Of a stretch of 64,000 nt of DNA, positions 8,691-16,887 are shown one piece after another (the first letter of the stretch is position 1; each line of letters starts with the position of its first letter). The DNA comes from JAWSVE01 sp050789445 (GTDB lineage Bacteria; Pseudomonadota; Gammaproteobacteria; Pseudomonadales; Cellvibrionaceae). A program made the position numbers and the translations under genes. The stretch is taken from assembly GCA_050789445.1 (NCBI GenBank), contig JAILXR010000001.1, positions 496,001 to 560,000 on the forward strand, written 5' to 3'. The notes beneath the pieces are model-generated. The model saw only the letters and a program-made list of their open reading frames with translations. It searched no databases and was not told the DNA's origin.

Positions 8691-8788
8691 CACGTTGTTA
8701 ATACTCTAAAAAAGAAAAGAGTGTTTTACAGAAATAAAAAGTGAAATGTCAGGAAGGGATCTAGATGCCCAGACTTTTTAATTGGTTG

Positions 8789-10267
8789 TTACATAATTAC
8801 TTTATCTTTTAATTTTTTTGCCGCTTCAATCAAAGAAGTTATGACTTTCTCTTTATCATAATTTCTTATTTTTTCCATATCGAGATGCATCGAAAAGCCA
8901 TCTAAGCTGGCTTCGAAATAACTTTGATTCTTACCAAGCTCTTTTCTTAAATTCACAACTTGATAAACTTGAATGGGTTGACTGAAGCCTTTTACTAAAA
9001 TGTCACCCTTGTCTCGACACATGATGACATCTTTCACCAAAGACCAGGTCTCATAAGAGATAAGAATCTCTTCTGGTTCAGCAGCCGTTTCTAATCGGCT
9101 GGCTAAATTTACGTGAGTGCCTAGAACCGTATAATCTAAATGGTCAGCAGTACCAAAAGTTCCGACGGTACAGTAACCCGTATTAATTCCCATACGGATT
9201 TGCAGCGGTTTCTTGATACCTTTTTTAAACCACTCTTGCTGTAAAACTTTCATGCGCTTTTTCATTGCAATGGCCATAGAGACACACATGATAGCGTCGT
9301 TTTTAATGCCTTTTGTTTTTTGATTGTCTCCAAAAACAATCATGACGCCATCACCCATGAACTTATTAACGGTTCCTCCATAGTGAGAAGCAATTTTCGT
9401 CATCTCAGTGAGGAAGCTATTGAGTAGTTCGGTCAGGGTTTCGGCTTCTAGCTCTTCCGACATTTGGCTGAAGCCTTTAATGTCTGCAAAGAAAATAGTC
9501 ATGCGTTTTCGTTCGGTGGCAAGTGCGCGATCGCGCCCTTGATTAATCGCTTCCCAAACCGGTGGAGGCAAATAGCGAGATAGTTTGTAAGCGCGTAATT
9601 TGTGAAGGTGTTGTTCGTTTTGTAATTGCTCGTTTCTCATCTTTAAATTATGCATACGCGTGTATGTGTAGAGTGCGTACGCACAGAAATAAGTGATGAT
9701 GCCAATTAAGCTGGCGGCACTGATTTCTAGATTTCCGCTAAAGACAAGGCTTGGACGATGAATTAAAAAGCTAACAATAATCCCTGCCAGTAATGCGAGG
9801 TTATCTCCAGCCCATTTTTTAATGCCACCTTGTAATAGGGCATTGAACTGAACCATCGTAATAAACAAAATTGATGGCATTAAACTAAAATCGATTAGGT
9901 TTAAGACCACACCGAGAAGTGCCGCATCGCCATAACTTAATTTATCTGCAACAAAAGATGCTTTGCTTGCACTGAAACGCTTGATAAAGAAGTAGGTGAG
10001 ATAGGTGTAACTAAGAAGGATGACAATAATAGTTGTTTTGACGACATCTACGTTTGGCCACGACATATCGGTGGCGAGAGTGCCGCTGGCTGCAAAACAA
10101 ATAAGCGCTCTAAAGTAGTACTGATATAGAGGTACTTTAGCGGCTTTGGTTTTGCCGCTTGGGTCCTTTTGAGGCGGCCGCGTTATGTTTTTAGGGTTCG
10201 CAGAAGACATAAAGGTTATCAGGTCGTCGTGTGATTCGGTTATCGAAGCTCGATAGTAAAGAGGCAT
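8789..10267 (-). CDS. Membrane-bound class III adenylate cyclase
   Basis: A 492-residue protein with about five or six transmembrane helices between residues 50 and 205, a short coiled linker (about 205-240) and a class III cyclase domain (about 250-430). The metal-binding aspartates are in FFADIKGF (D262) and MGDGVMIVFGD (D306). The lysine in NKFMGDG (K302) and the residues around LGTHVNLASRLE point to ATP rather than GTP, so the product is probably cyclic AMP. The membrane part is not a recognised sensor. It is monocistronic, and a ribosome-like AAGTAGG precedes the ATG at 10267. Confidence 0.88.
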   Translation of the reverse strand: MPLYYRASITESHDDLITFMSSANPKNITRPPQKDPSGKTKAAKVPLYQYYFRALICFAASGTLATDMSWPNVDVVKTTIIVILLSYTYLTYFFIKRFSASKASFVADKLSYGDAALLGVVLNLIDFSLMPSILFITMVQFNALLQGGIKKWAGDNLALLAGIIVSFLIHRPSLVFSGNLEISAASLIGIITYFCAYALYTYTRMHNLKMRNEQLQNEQHLHKLRAYKLSRYLPPPVWEAINQGRDRALATERKRMTIFFADIKGFSQMSEELEAETLTELLNSFLTEMTKIASHYGGTVNKFMGDGVMIVFGDNQKTKGIKNDAIMCVSMAIAMKKRMKVLQQEWFKKGIKKPLQIRMGINTGYCTVGTFGTADHLDYTVLGTHVNLASRLETAAEPEEILISYETWSLVKDVIMCRDKGDILVKGFSQPIQVYQVVNLRKELGKNQSYFEASLDGFSMHLDMEKIRNYDKEKVITSLIEAAKKLKDKVIM

Positions 10268-10558
10268 GTAGCCTACTTGCCGTTCGATTTCTCTTTATTT
10301 TTGTGACGTAACGCATTGTATCTACTTAAAAATATCGTGCATATACCTCACATAGACAGTAGGTCTGGGATCTCGCGCCAACGGTAAATAAACCTAAAAG
10401 CGTTAGCCAGCATGTACTTTTATTCAATCCATATCAGCAAATTATATTAGGGCTGCCAAATTAAAAGTTGATTTCAGAGATTCAATGAGCAGGATGATCG
10501 GAGTGAGATTAGGTTTTAAATGTGCTGGTTTGGAATCTTAGGTCTATAGAGCTTCAGA

Positions 10559-10587
10559 TTGCGTTATCAGTATCAGTTGTGTACAGT
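10559..10587 (+). promoter_or_regulatory. Predicted sigma70 promoter of tRNA-Ser
   Basis: TTGCGT (10559-10564), a 17-base spacer and TACAGT (10582-10587) are followed by a GCGGCCC discriminator typical of stringently controlled stable-RNA promoters. The tRNA begins 54 bases downstream. The remainder of the 374-base gap from 10268 shows nothing else I can support. Confidence 0.5.
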
Positions 10588-10641
10588 TGCGGCCCTCAAA
10601 AAGCCCAATAAAGGTTATTGAGAAAGGCTTTCGATTCTTCT

Positions 10642-10729
10642 GGTGAGGTGTCCGAGTGGCCGAAGGAGCACGCCTGGAAAGTGTGTAGGGCTCACGTCCT
10701 CGAGGGTTCGAATCCCTCCCTCACCGCCA
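10642..10729 (+). tRNA. tRNA-Ser (anticodon GGA)
   Basis: An 88-base class II tRNA. The acceptor stem GGTGAGG pairs with CCTCACC, followed by discriminator G and an encoded CCA. The anticodon loop CTGGAAA carries GGA. The long variable arm (AGGGCTCACGTCCT region) is as expected for serine, and the T-arm GAGGG-TTCGAAT-CCCTC is intact. Its 3' end is repeated in the tandem array that follows. Confidence 0.95.
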
Positions 10730-10739
10730 ATTCAAAAAA

Positions 10740-10761
10740 ACCAGCTTCGGCTGGTTTTTTT
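10740..10761 (+). terminator. Terminator 1 after tRNA-Ser
   Basis: The hairpin CCAGC-TTCG-GCTGG (10741-10754) has a stable TTCG tetraloop and is followed by seven T. It is the proper 3' end of the tRNA-Ser transcript. Confidence 0.85.
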
Positions 10762-10910
10762 ATGGGTGGTGAGGGAGGGTGAGCACCCTCGCCGGTTCGA
10801 CAAAATGCACGGCATTTTGAACCGAGCGTAGCGAGCTCGAAGAGTGAAATACCCACAAGGTATTTCAGTTAATCCTTCCCTCACCGCCAATTCCTCTTTC
10901 TCGACAAAGA

Positions 10911-10932
10911 CCTAGCTTCGGCTGGTTTTTTT
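10911..10932 (+). terminator. Terminator 2, in the second repeat unit
   Basis: The hairpin CTAGC-TTCG-GCTGG has one wobble pair and is followed by a T run. It is a near-copy of the first terminator, carried by the tandem repeat. Confidence 0.75.
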
Positions 10933-11080
10933 ATGGGCGGTGTGGGAGGGTGAGAAGCCTCGCCGGTTCGCTAAAATGCACGGCATTTTGAACCAAGCGC
11001 AGCGAGCTCGAAGAGTGATATACCCTTAAGGTATTTCAGTTAATCCCTCCCTCACCGCCAATTCCTCTTTATCGACAAAG

Positions 11081-11105
11081 ACCCAGCTTCGGCTGGTTTT
11101 TTTTT
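11081..11105 (+). terminator. Terminator 3, in the third repeat unit
   Basis: The hairpin CCCAGC-TTCG-GCTGG is followed by nine T. It is a near-copy of the first terminator, carried by the tandem repeat. Confidence 0.8.
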
Positions 11106-11448
11106 ATGGGTGGTGTGGGAGGGTGAGAACCCTCGCCGGTTCGCCAAAATGCACGGCATTTTGAACCGAGCGTAGCGAGCTCGAAGAGTGAAATACCTAC
11201 AAGGTATTTCAGTTAATCCCTCCCTCGTTCACCTTCATGCATCTCCATTTTACCAAGGCCTTTGCTTTATATTGAAAGGGCTGGGTTAGATAATAAAAAT
11301 CAATGGGTTAGCGATGCCACGTAATGTGGTTTCTATGGTTTTGTTTGATGCTGGCTTCGAGAGCGAGAATCACTGAAAGATATTTTTATGTTTAAAATCA
11401 AAGAATTACGGTAATAACATAAAGTAAAATGTAAGCTTTGTTTTCCTT

Positions 11449-12327
11449 CTATAAAGCAACAATCGCTCCTTTAGATATCCCCTCAAACCCTTTAACGGAA
11501 ATATTGTCTGCCAAAGATTTCTGTTTGATTGTCATTGCAATGTGATGAGTAATATTTTCAACGGTTGTGTCTTGGTCGATCACATAGCAATGCGATTTTG
11601 GGAGAGAAAGCTCAAATCTTCCTTCGGGTGATTCGTAAGAAAAGTGATGATTCTCTGTAGACTTATTCGAGGCTTTGATGGAAGAGGTTTCAATTAAATC
11701 TGATTGTGTGCCGATGTAGGTGTCTTTTAAATGGTTAGCCCACTGAGCTTCTAATTCAGAATCTCGTTTTTCATTTCTTTGGATTTCAATTTTGGAGCGA
11801 TGACCGTGGGCGATGCGTTGGCATTTGCCATTGTGCTTTTTCAGGCCGTGGCTGTAATGGTAAAAAGCGCCATCTATCTTTTCTGTGGAGAAGCTGACTT
11901 TGATAGTTTGAATCGTATCTGGCAGTAACTGTTTTAATTTTGCCTCGCACCAGCGGGAGACAGATTCTCTAGTTATTTCCTCCGAATCGATCACGGTGAC
12001 GGCTGCTAATGGTGACTCGTGAAAGATGATTTCACCACTGTTGAGAGTCCAAGTCGTCCTATGTCTTTGTGTGTAATCTAAATCATCCAGAACTTCACAT
12101 AAAACGCCATTTTTAGCGCGGCCGGGAACGAGCAATCGGTGATCGATAAGATCATCGAGTAAGTCTCTTACTGTCGATTTCACAATACCAAAATCACAGA
12201 CCATGCCCTGATCATCTAGGCCGCCTTCCAGCTCAATATGCGATAGCCATGTTTCTCCCAGTAGTCCACGAGAATGATGAAGATAGCTGAAGTCAGAATT
12301 GGTTAAATTGTCGACAAATAATTTCAT
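11449..12327 (-). CDS. Duplicated PTPS-fold protein, 6-carboxytetrahydropterin synthase-like (QueD-related)
   Basis: A 292-residue protein made of two PTPS-like halves; usual QueD proteins have about 120 residues. Residues about 1-155 keep the DFG..K and DHRLL part (D62, H63) and a glutamate in FSTEKIDGAFY, but lack the Cys and the HGH zinc motif (GETW stands in its place). Residues about 150-292 keep HYSHGL, GKC (C169) and HGH (H174, H176) and end with FEGISKGA, but lack DHRLL. The catalytic Cys and zinc ligands and the Asp-His pair are thus split between halves. It probably acts on 7,8-dihydroneopterin triphosphate in the queuosine or a pterin pathway. It is alone on the minus strand. Confidence 0.75.
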   Translation of the reverse strand: MKLFVDNLTNSDFSYLHHSRGLLGETWLSHIELEGGLDDQGMVCDFGIVKSTVRDLLDDLIDHRLLVPGRAKNGVLCEVLDDLDYTQRHRTTWTLNSGEIIFHESPLAAVTVIDSEEITRESVSRWCEAKLKQLLPDTIQTIKVSFSTEKIDGAFYHYSHGLKKHNGKCQRIAHGHRSKIEIQRNEKRDSELEAQWANHLKDTYIGTQSDLIETSSIKASNKSTENHHFSYESPEGRFELSLPKSHCYVIDQDTTVENITHHIAMTIKQKSLADNISVKGFEGISKGAIVAL

Positions 12328-12510
12328 GTTTTTTTAGTTGCAGGTCATTGGCATTAGAAGGTGTAAGAACTCTTGCCCGAATTCTTGATCGAAGAAGCAG
12401 ACGCGAATGATAACTCACGACAGCAACAAAACCGATAGAATTATCGTGGTCAAAGTTGGGATGAATTAAATACATCAAAAAAACAATGCGGTCACTAGAG
12501 GGCTGCAAGC

Positions 12511-12539
12511 TTGCAATAGACTTCCAAAGCTATGATAAT
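12511..12539 (+). promoter_or_regulatory. Predicted sigma70 promoter of the 4.5S RNA gene
   Basis: TTGCAA (12511-12516), a 17-base spacer and GATAAT (12534-12539) are followed by a GC-rich discriminator (CGCGCCC). This leaves about 49 bases of 5' leader that would need processing before the mature 4.5S RNA. Confidence 0.5.
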
Positions 12540-12594
12540 TCGCGCCCTCAGTTAAGTGTGAAAAGTACTTTTTGCTCGATTAACGAGTCGTCAT

Positions 12595-12709
12595 GGTGAC
12601 TCTTATTGGTCCCCTCGCAATGATTAGCTATGAACTCCGCCAGGCCCGGAAGGGAGCAACGGTAGTAGTGACATCGTGTGCCGGGGTGTGGCTGGTTTGA
12701 GTCGCCACC
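12595..12709 (+). ncRNA. ffs: Signal recognition particle 4.5S RNA
   Basis: About 115 bases. The conserved domain IV core is seen as GCCAGGCCCGGAAGGGAGCA and, on the other arm, GTGTGCCGGGGTGTGGCTGG. The GGAA tetraloop (CCGGAAGG) and the symmetric and asymmetric internal loops that bind Ffh are present. The ends GGTGACTC and GAGTCGCCACC pair to close the hairpin. It lies upstream of dnaX-ebfC-recR, its usual position in many gammaproteobacteria. The exact ends are inferred from pairing. Confidence 0.93.
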
Positions 12710-12948
12710 TTAAATCCTCTCTTTTATCCGCTCTGGTCCCCAAAAACTAAGTTTTCATCTCAGTCCTTCTCTTCTTTTTATCTATTTCTTATCGTCCCCT
12801 CAAAAGCCAAATCGCTGTTTTTCTATTGTTGTATGTACATACCCGTTCTAAAGGCTATTTCTTTAGATATCCCGTCCTGCTCTAGGCTATAATCGCCCTT
12901 TGTTTTTGAGCAGCATTCTAGATATCAAAATTAAGGCAATTTAACGAA

Positions 12949-15021
12949 ATGAGTTATCAGGTACTGGCGAGAAAATGGCGACCACGAATTTTCCGTGAAA
13001 TGGTTGGGCAAGAGCATGTCCTCAAAGCTCTGATCAATGCACTGGATCACAATCGACTGCATCACGCCTATCTGTTTACCGGAACTCGTGGTGTAGGGAA
13101 GACGACGATCGCTCGAATTCTTGCCAAATGTTTGAATTGTGAAACTGGGGTTAGCTCAGAGCCTTGTGACAAATGTGGAAGTTGTTGCGAAATTAACGAA
13201 GGTCGTTTTGTCGATTTAATCGAAGTCGATGCGGCGTCGCGAACAAAAGTGGAAGACACGCGAGAACTTCTCGATAATGTTCAGTACGCGCCAACAAAGG
13301 GTCGTTACAAAGTGTACTTAATCGATGAGGTACATATGCTCTCCGGTCACAGTTTTAACGCGCTGTTAAAAACCTTAGAAGAGCCGCCGCCGCATGTGAA
13401 ATTTTTATTGGCGACAACGGATCCACAAAAATTACCCGTCACAATTCTTTCGCGTTGTTTGCAATTTAATTTGAAAAACATGACGTCAGAAAAGATTGTC
13501 GATCATCTCGATCACATTCTTGAACGAGAAATGATTCCTTTCGAAAATTCCGCACTCTGGTTATTAGGTCGATCGGCCGATGGCAGTATGCGAGATGCAT
13601 TAAGCCTTACCGATCAAGCGATTGCATTTGGTAACGGCAAAGTGACTGAAGATGATGTCAGCACGATGCTTGGTACAATCGATCAGCGACAAGTACATGA
13701 AATGGTTCATGCGTTGGCGGCTTGCGATCCAAAAAAATTATTGCAATGTATTGAAGCTTTATCAGAACAATCGCCAGATTATGATGACGCGCTGGCAAGC
13801 CTAATTAATATTTTGCACCGTATTGCCATCGCGCAAGTTTTACCTGAAGCCGTGGATAATACATTTGGTGATCGTGATGAAATTTTACAAATGGCTCAAT
13901 CTCTGCCGGGTGAAGATGTCCAGCTGTTTTATCAAACCGCTATAGTCGGCCGAAGAGATTTATCTTTAGCGCCTGATTTACGTGGCGGTTTTGAAATGAT
14001 ACTGCTTCGTATGATCGCCTTTAAGCCGCAAGGTTTAGTTGAGTTACCAGAAGAGAAGCTCTCAGAAAAAGCGCTAGCGACAAACGTTCCTGCAAAGCCG
14101 TCCGTAGATAATTCAAACGTAGGCTATTCAACAGAAGTTAAAGCAACCTCAGGAAATCAAACGGCTACCCCTCAAAGTGAGGACGATGCCAGCGTAAAAA
14201 AGTCTGAACCTGCCGCAGCTGCGGCACTTGTTAATAAGCCTGCTAATCAAATAGATGTTGATGATCAAATATTTAAAGATGATAGTGATGTTCAAATAGC
14301 GACTAATGCAGTCGAACAAAAAGAGACTCAAGAAAATAAGACTCAAGAAAAAGAAGTTGCTGTCAATCAAAGCTTAAATGCCTTTGATGAAAATATTCAA
14401 AACACTTCGATTCAAGCTAATCAAGAGAGTAAGTCAGCAAAAGAAAAAATTGAAGAAAGCTTGCCAGTTCATGACTCTAAGCAAGAAGAAATTAAAGCTG
14501 AACCTATATCTATAAAAAAAGAGCCTCTTGCAAAAGTTCAGTTGACAACAGAGCAGCCGCTAGACCACTCAAAAGAAGAGAGTAGACCAACGGCTGTAAA
14601 AAAGCCGGTTAAAAAATATTTGTTCGAAGAGATACTGCCTGAAGATTGGACCGGTGTAGTAGCGCAATTACCCGTTGGCGGTGTAATTCAAAATACAGTG
14701 ATGAATTGTCAGCTTATTTCTCGGAATCAAAATGGTTTTCAATTTATTTTAGATGAACGTAATAGCACGCTATATGACGAATCTCATCAGCAACGTCTTG
14801 CCGATATACTGAATGATTATTTTCAGCATCCTGTTGGAGTTGCGATTCAATTGGGCGAAGTGACAGAAGAAACGCCCGCTATGACATCGTTTCGTTTAAA
14901 AGAAGCGCGGCAAGCCCAGGCGTTGGAGTCGTTACAAACTGATCCCTTAGTAAAAGGCGTTATAGAAACTTTCGGTGCAAGATTAAAAATTGAATCGGTT
15001 CAGCCTATTGATTCAGAATAA
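12949..15021 (+). CDS. dnaX: DNA polymerase III tau subunit (and gamma by frameshifting)
   Basis: A 690-residue clamp-loader subunit. The AAA+ domain has Walker A GTRGVGKT, a four-cysteine zinc module (CLNCE..CDKCGSC), Walker B LIDEVHML (DEVH) and the SRC motif with the arginine finger in TILSRCLQF. Domain III ends near residue 370. A Lys/Glu/Gln-rich linker follows (about 380-550), then the tau-specific domain that binds DnaB and the polymerase alpha subunit (from about 565, FEEILPEDWTGVVAQLPVGG). An in-frame slippery site at 14196-14202 would give a 419-residue gamma form. It heads dnaX-ebfC-recR, as in E. coli. Confidence 0.97.
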   Translation: MSYQVLARKWRPRIFREMVGQEHVLKALINALDHNRLHHAYLFTGTRGVGKTTIARILAKCLNCETGVSSEPCDKCGSCCEINEGRFVDLIEVDAASRTKVEDTRELLDNVQYAPTKGRYKVYLIDEVHMLSGHSFNALLKTLEEPPPHVKFLLATTDPQKLPVTILSRCLQFNLKNMTSEKIVDHLDHILEREMIPFENSALWLLGRSADGSMRDALSLTDQAIAFGNGKVTEDDVSTMLGTIDQRQVHEMVHALAACDPKKLLQCIEALSEQSPDYDDALASLINILHRIAIAQVLPEAVDNTFGDRDEILQMAQSLPGEDVQLFYQTAIVGRRDLSLAPDLRGGFEMILLRMIAFKPQGLVELPEEKLSEKALATNVPAKPSVDNSNVGYSTEVKATSGNQTATPQSEDDASVKKSEPAAAAALVNKPANQIDVDDQIFKDDSDVQIATNAVEQKETQENKTQEKEVAVNQSLNAFDENIQNTSIQANQESKSAKEKIEESLPVHDSKQEEIKAEPISIKKEPLAKVQLTTEQPLDHSKEESRPTAVKKPVKKYLFEEILPEDWTGVVAQLPVGGVIQNTVMNCQLISRNQNGFQFILDERNSTLYDESHQQRLADILNDYFQHPVGVAIQLGEVTEETPAMTSFRLKEARQAQALESLQTDPLVKGVIETFGARLKIESVQPIDSE
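14179..14226 (+). promoter_or_regulatory. Programmed -1 frameshift signal in dnaX
   Basis: The heptamer A AAA AAG (14196-14202) is in the reading phase used for -1 slippage. After slipping, one codon (GTC) is read and then TGA at 14205 ends the gamma form. A Shine-Dalgarno-like GAGGA (14179-14183) lies 12 bases upstream, and a hairpin TGCCGC-AGCT-GCGGCA (14211-14226) lies eight bases downstream. The same three elements drive gamma synthesis in E. coli. Confidence 0.85.
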
Positions 15022-15073
15022 ATTATTCAAAATCAACGACACATTTTTTCAAAGAATAAAGTGAGGTAATAGC

Positions 15074-15394
15074 ATGAAAGGTCTTGGCGATATGATGAAA
15101 CAAGCACAAGCCATGCAAGAAAACATGCAAAAGATGCAAGAAGAAATCGCCAATATGGAAGTGCATGGCGAATCTGGTGCAGGTTTAGTAAAAGTTCTCA
15201 TGACTGGTCGGCACGATGTGAAACAAGTCACTATCGATCCTTCCGTTATGTCTGAAGATAAAGAAATGCTAGAAGATTTATTAGCAGCGGCTGTCAATGA
15301 CGCTGTTAGAAAAGTTGAAGCAGCCAATAAAGATAAGATGGGTGGTTTAACAGCGGGAATGAATATCCCGCCCGGTTTTAAAATGCCATTTTGA
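15074..15394 (+). CDS. ebfC: YbaB/EbfC family nucleoid-associated protein
   Basis: A 106-residue DNA-binding protein between dnaX and recR, its standard place. The N-terminus is a Met- and Gln-rich helix (MMKQAQAMQENMQKMQEE). The core follows with the family signature VKVLMTGRHDVKQVTIDPS and the helix EMLEDLLAAAVNDAVRKVE. It forms a dimeric tweezers-like fold in homologues. GTGAGG precedes the ATG by about nine bases. Confidence 0.95.
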   Translation: MKGLGDMMKQAQAMQENMQKMQEEIANMEVHGESGAGLVKVLMTGRHDVKQVTIDPSVMSEDKEMLEDLLAAAVNDAVRKVEAANKDKMGGLTAGMNIPPGFKMPF

Positions 15395-15468
15395 AAGTTT
15401 AAGAGTTTAGCATGATGAAAAACACGGTTATAAAACAAAATTAAAAAAATATTGAGAATTATTTTTCT

Positions 15469-16062
15469 ATGTTTAGTCCGTTAATTGACGATTTAATAAA
15501 ATCACTCCGCTGTTTGCCAGGCGTAGGGCCAAAAACAGCACAGCGTATGGCACTGCAATTGTTAGAGCGTGACAGGCATGGAGCGGCACAACTGGCTACC
15601 AGTATTCAACGCGCTGTCGATGGAGTTGGACGCTGTCAGTCATGTAGAACATTAACAGAGCAAACTATTTGCACGTTATGTGCAAACCACAAACGCGATG
15701 GTAGCATCTTATGTGTGGTCGAAACGCCTGCTGATGTTTACGCCATCGAACAAGCCGGTAATTTTTCTGGAAAATATTTTGTGTTACTCGGGCACCTTTC
15801 ACCCATTGATGGGATTGGCCCAACAGAAATAGGAATCGATCAATTAATTAATCGATTAAAAGATGAAGAGGTCGAAGAATTAATTCTTGCTACCAATACA
15901 ACTGTCGAAGGCGAAGCAACTGCACATTTTATTGCGTCAGAAGCAAAGTTGTGCGGCGTAAAAGTTAGCCGCATCGCTCATGGCGTCCCCATGGGTGGGG
16001 AATTGGAATATTTAGATGGCAGCACATTAGTTCATGCGTTTATGAGTAGGTTACAGGTTTGA
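15469..16062 (+). CDS. recR: Recombination protein RecR
   Basis: A 197-residue protein of the RecFOR pathway that helps load RecA on gapped DNA. A helix-hairpin-helix (LPGVGPKTAQRMALQLL) is followed by a four-cysteine zinc finger (CQSC..CTLC, residues about 57-72), a Toprim domain (CVVETPADVYAIEQAG) and a C-terminal Walker B-like region. The final gene of dnaX-ebfC-recR, 74 bases after ebfC. Confidence 0.96.
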   Translation: MFSPLIDDLIKSLRCLPGVGPKTAQRMALQLLERDRHGAAQLATSIQRAVDGVGRCQSCRTLTEQTICTLCANHKRDGSILCVVETPADVYAIEQAGNFSGKYFVLLGHLSPIDGIGPTEIGIDQLINRLKDEEVEELILATNTTVEGEATAHFIASEAKLCGVKVSRIAHGVPMGGELEYLDGSTLVHAFMSRLQV

Positions 16063-16141
16063 TATAAATTTAAGGGTTAATTTTTTAATTTTTGATTGTT
16101 ACGATTATTCTAATTAATAACTATAACGAGGTAATGAAAAA

Positions 16142-16525
16142 ATGTTCAGTCATGTCATGCTAGGTGCAAACGATATTCAGGAATCAAAAAAATTCTATGA
16201 CGAAGTGTTAGGCGCTTTAGGCGTTAAACCGGGCGTTATAGATGAAAAGGGTCGTTGTTTTTACAGAACTAAAACGGGTATTTTCTCTCTCAGTAAGCCT
16301 ATTGATGGTGAGCCTGCCTGTAATGGTAATGGAAGTACGATTGGTTTTGCGGCGCAAAGTGAAGATGAAGCGAATGCTTGGCATAAAGCTGGTCTTGCGA
16401 ATGGTGGTATAACTTGTGAAGATCCTCCAGGAATCCGTGATGGTGGCGCGGTGAAATTGTATCTTGCTTATTTGCGTGATCCTTCGGATAACAAAATTTG
16501 TGCTTTATATCGTTTGCCAAACTAA
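16142..16525 (+). CDS. VOC (glyoxalase/bleomycin-resistance fold) family protein
   Basis: A 127-residue single-domain protein of the vicinal oxygen chelate superfamily. It starts FSHVMLGANDIQESKKFYDEVLGALG, the canonical first beta-alpha-beta module. A second module (IGFAAQSEDEANAWHKAGLANGG) ends YLRDPSDNKICALYR. Candidate metal ligands are the first His and the late Asp/Cys region, so the metal site may be altered. The substrate is unknown. It precedes a small DUF1059-like gene and rnd, possibly by chance. Confidence 0.85.
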   Translation: MFSHVMLGANDIQESKKFYDEVLGALGVKPGVIDEKGRCFYRTKTGIFSLSKPIDGEPACNGNGSTIGFAAQSEDEANAWHKAGLANGGITCEDPPGIRDGGAVKLYLAYLRDPSDNKICALYRLPN

Positions 16526-16600
16526 ATCTTGGTTAGGCTAGAAAGCACGTTTCTTTTAATGCTCTCTAGCATTGCATAATAGCTAAAATAGGATACTGCT

Positions 16601-16837
16601 ATGAAAAAAATGAATTGCAAACAGTTGGGTGGAGCCTGTGACCTAGATTTTTCAGCAGAAACATTTGATGAAATCGCTGAGTTAAGTAAGCAGCATGGAG
16701 TGGAAATGTTTCAGAAGCAGGATGCTGACCATTTGAAAGCTATGCAAGAGATGCAAAGCCTAATGAAAAAACCAGAAGATATGCAAAAGTGGTTCGCGTC
16801 TAAACAAAAAGAGTTTGATGAATTACCAGAATGCTAA
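16601..16837 (+). CDS. Small DUF1059-like protein
   Basis: A 78-residue cytoplasmic protein that resembles DUF1059: KKMNCKQLGGACDLDFSAETFDEIAELSKQH, with the conserved Cys-x9-Asp and the later helix. The second half is an extension rich in Met and Lys (MQEMQSLMKKPEDMQKWF) not usual for the domain. Function unknown. A ribosome-like AGGA lies about eight bases before the ATG. Confidence 0.75.
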   Translation: MKKMNCKQLGGACDLDFSAETFDEIAELSKQHGVEMFQKQDADHLKAMQEMQSLMKKPEDMQKWFASKQKEFDELPEC

Positions 16838-16887
16838 ACAATATGAAACAAAAAAACATGGCCAATAGTTTCTCTTTAGGATAAAAA

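Larger units (their letters stand above)
10711..11233 (+). repeat. Tandem repeat array built on the tRNA-Ser 3' end
   Basis: Three tandem units begin at 10711 (inside the tRNA), 10871 and 11042, with a broken fourth boundary at 11215. The periods are 160, 171 and 173 bases. Each boundary carries a near-copy of the last about 19 bases of tRNA-Ser, followed by AATTC. Each unit holds a terminator hairpin (CCAGC-TTCG-GCTGG), a hairpin GGTTCG..AAAATGC-ACG-GCATTTTGAACC, a GAGC..GCTC palindrome, and GAAATACC..GGTATTTC. The first unit lacks about 11 bases between the tRNA copy and the terminator. The layout recalls the rtT repeats behind E. coli tyrT. From 11234 to 11448 I see nothing further. Confidence 0.9.

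Noticed and set aside
8703..8727. Weak hairpin ACTCT..AGAGT with T run after queF
   Set aside because: Only a five-base stem with an A-rich loop; too weak to list as a terminator.
12293..12508. Minus-strand frame of 71 residues upstream of the PTPS-like gene
   Set aside because: It overlaps the N-terminus of the PTPS-like gene in a different frame and has no convincing start or composition.
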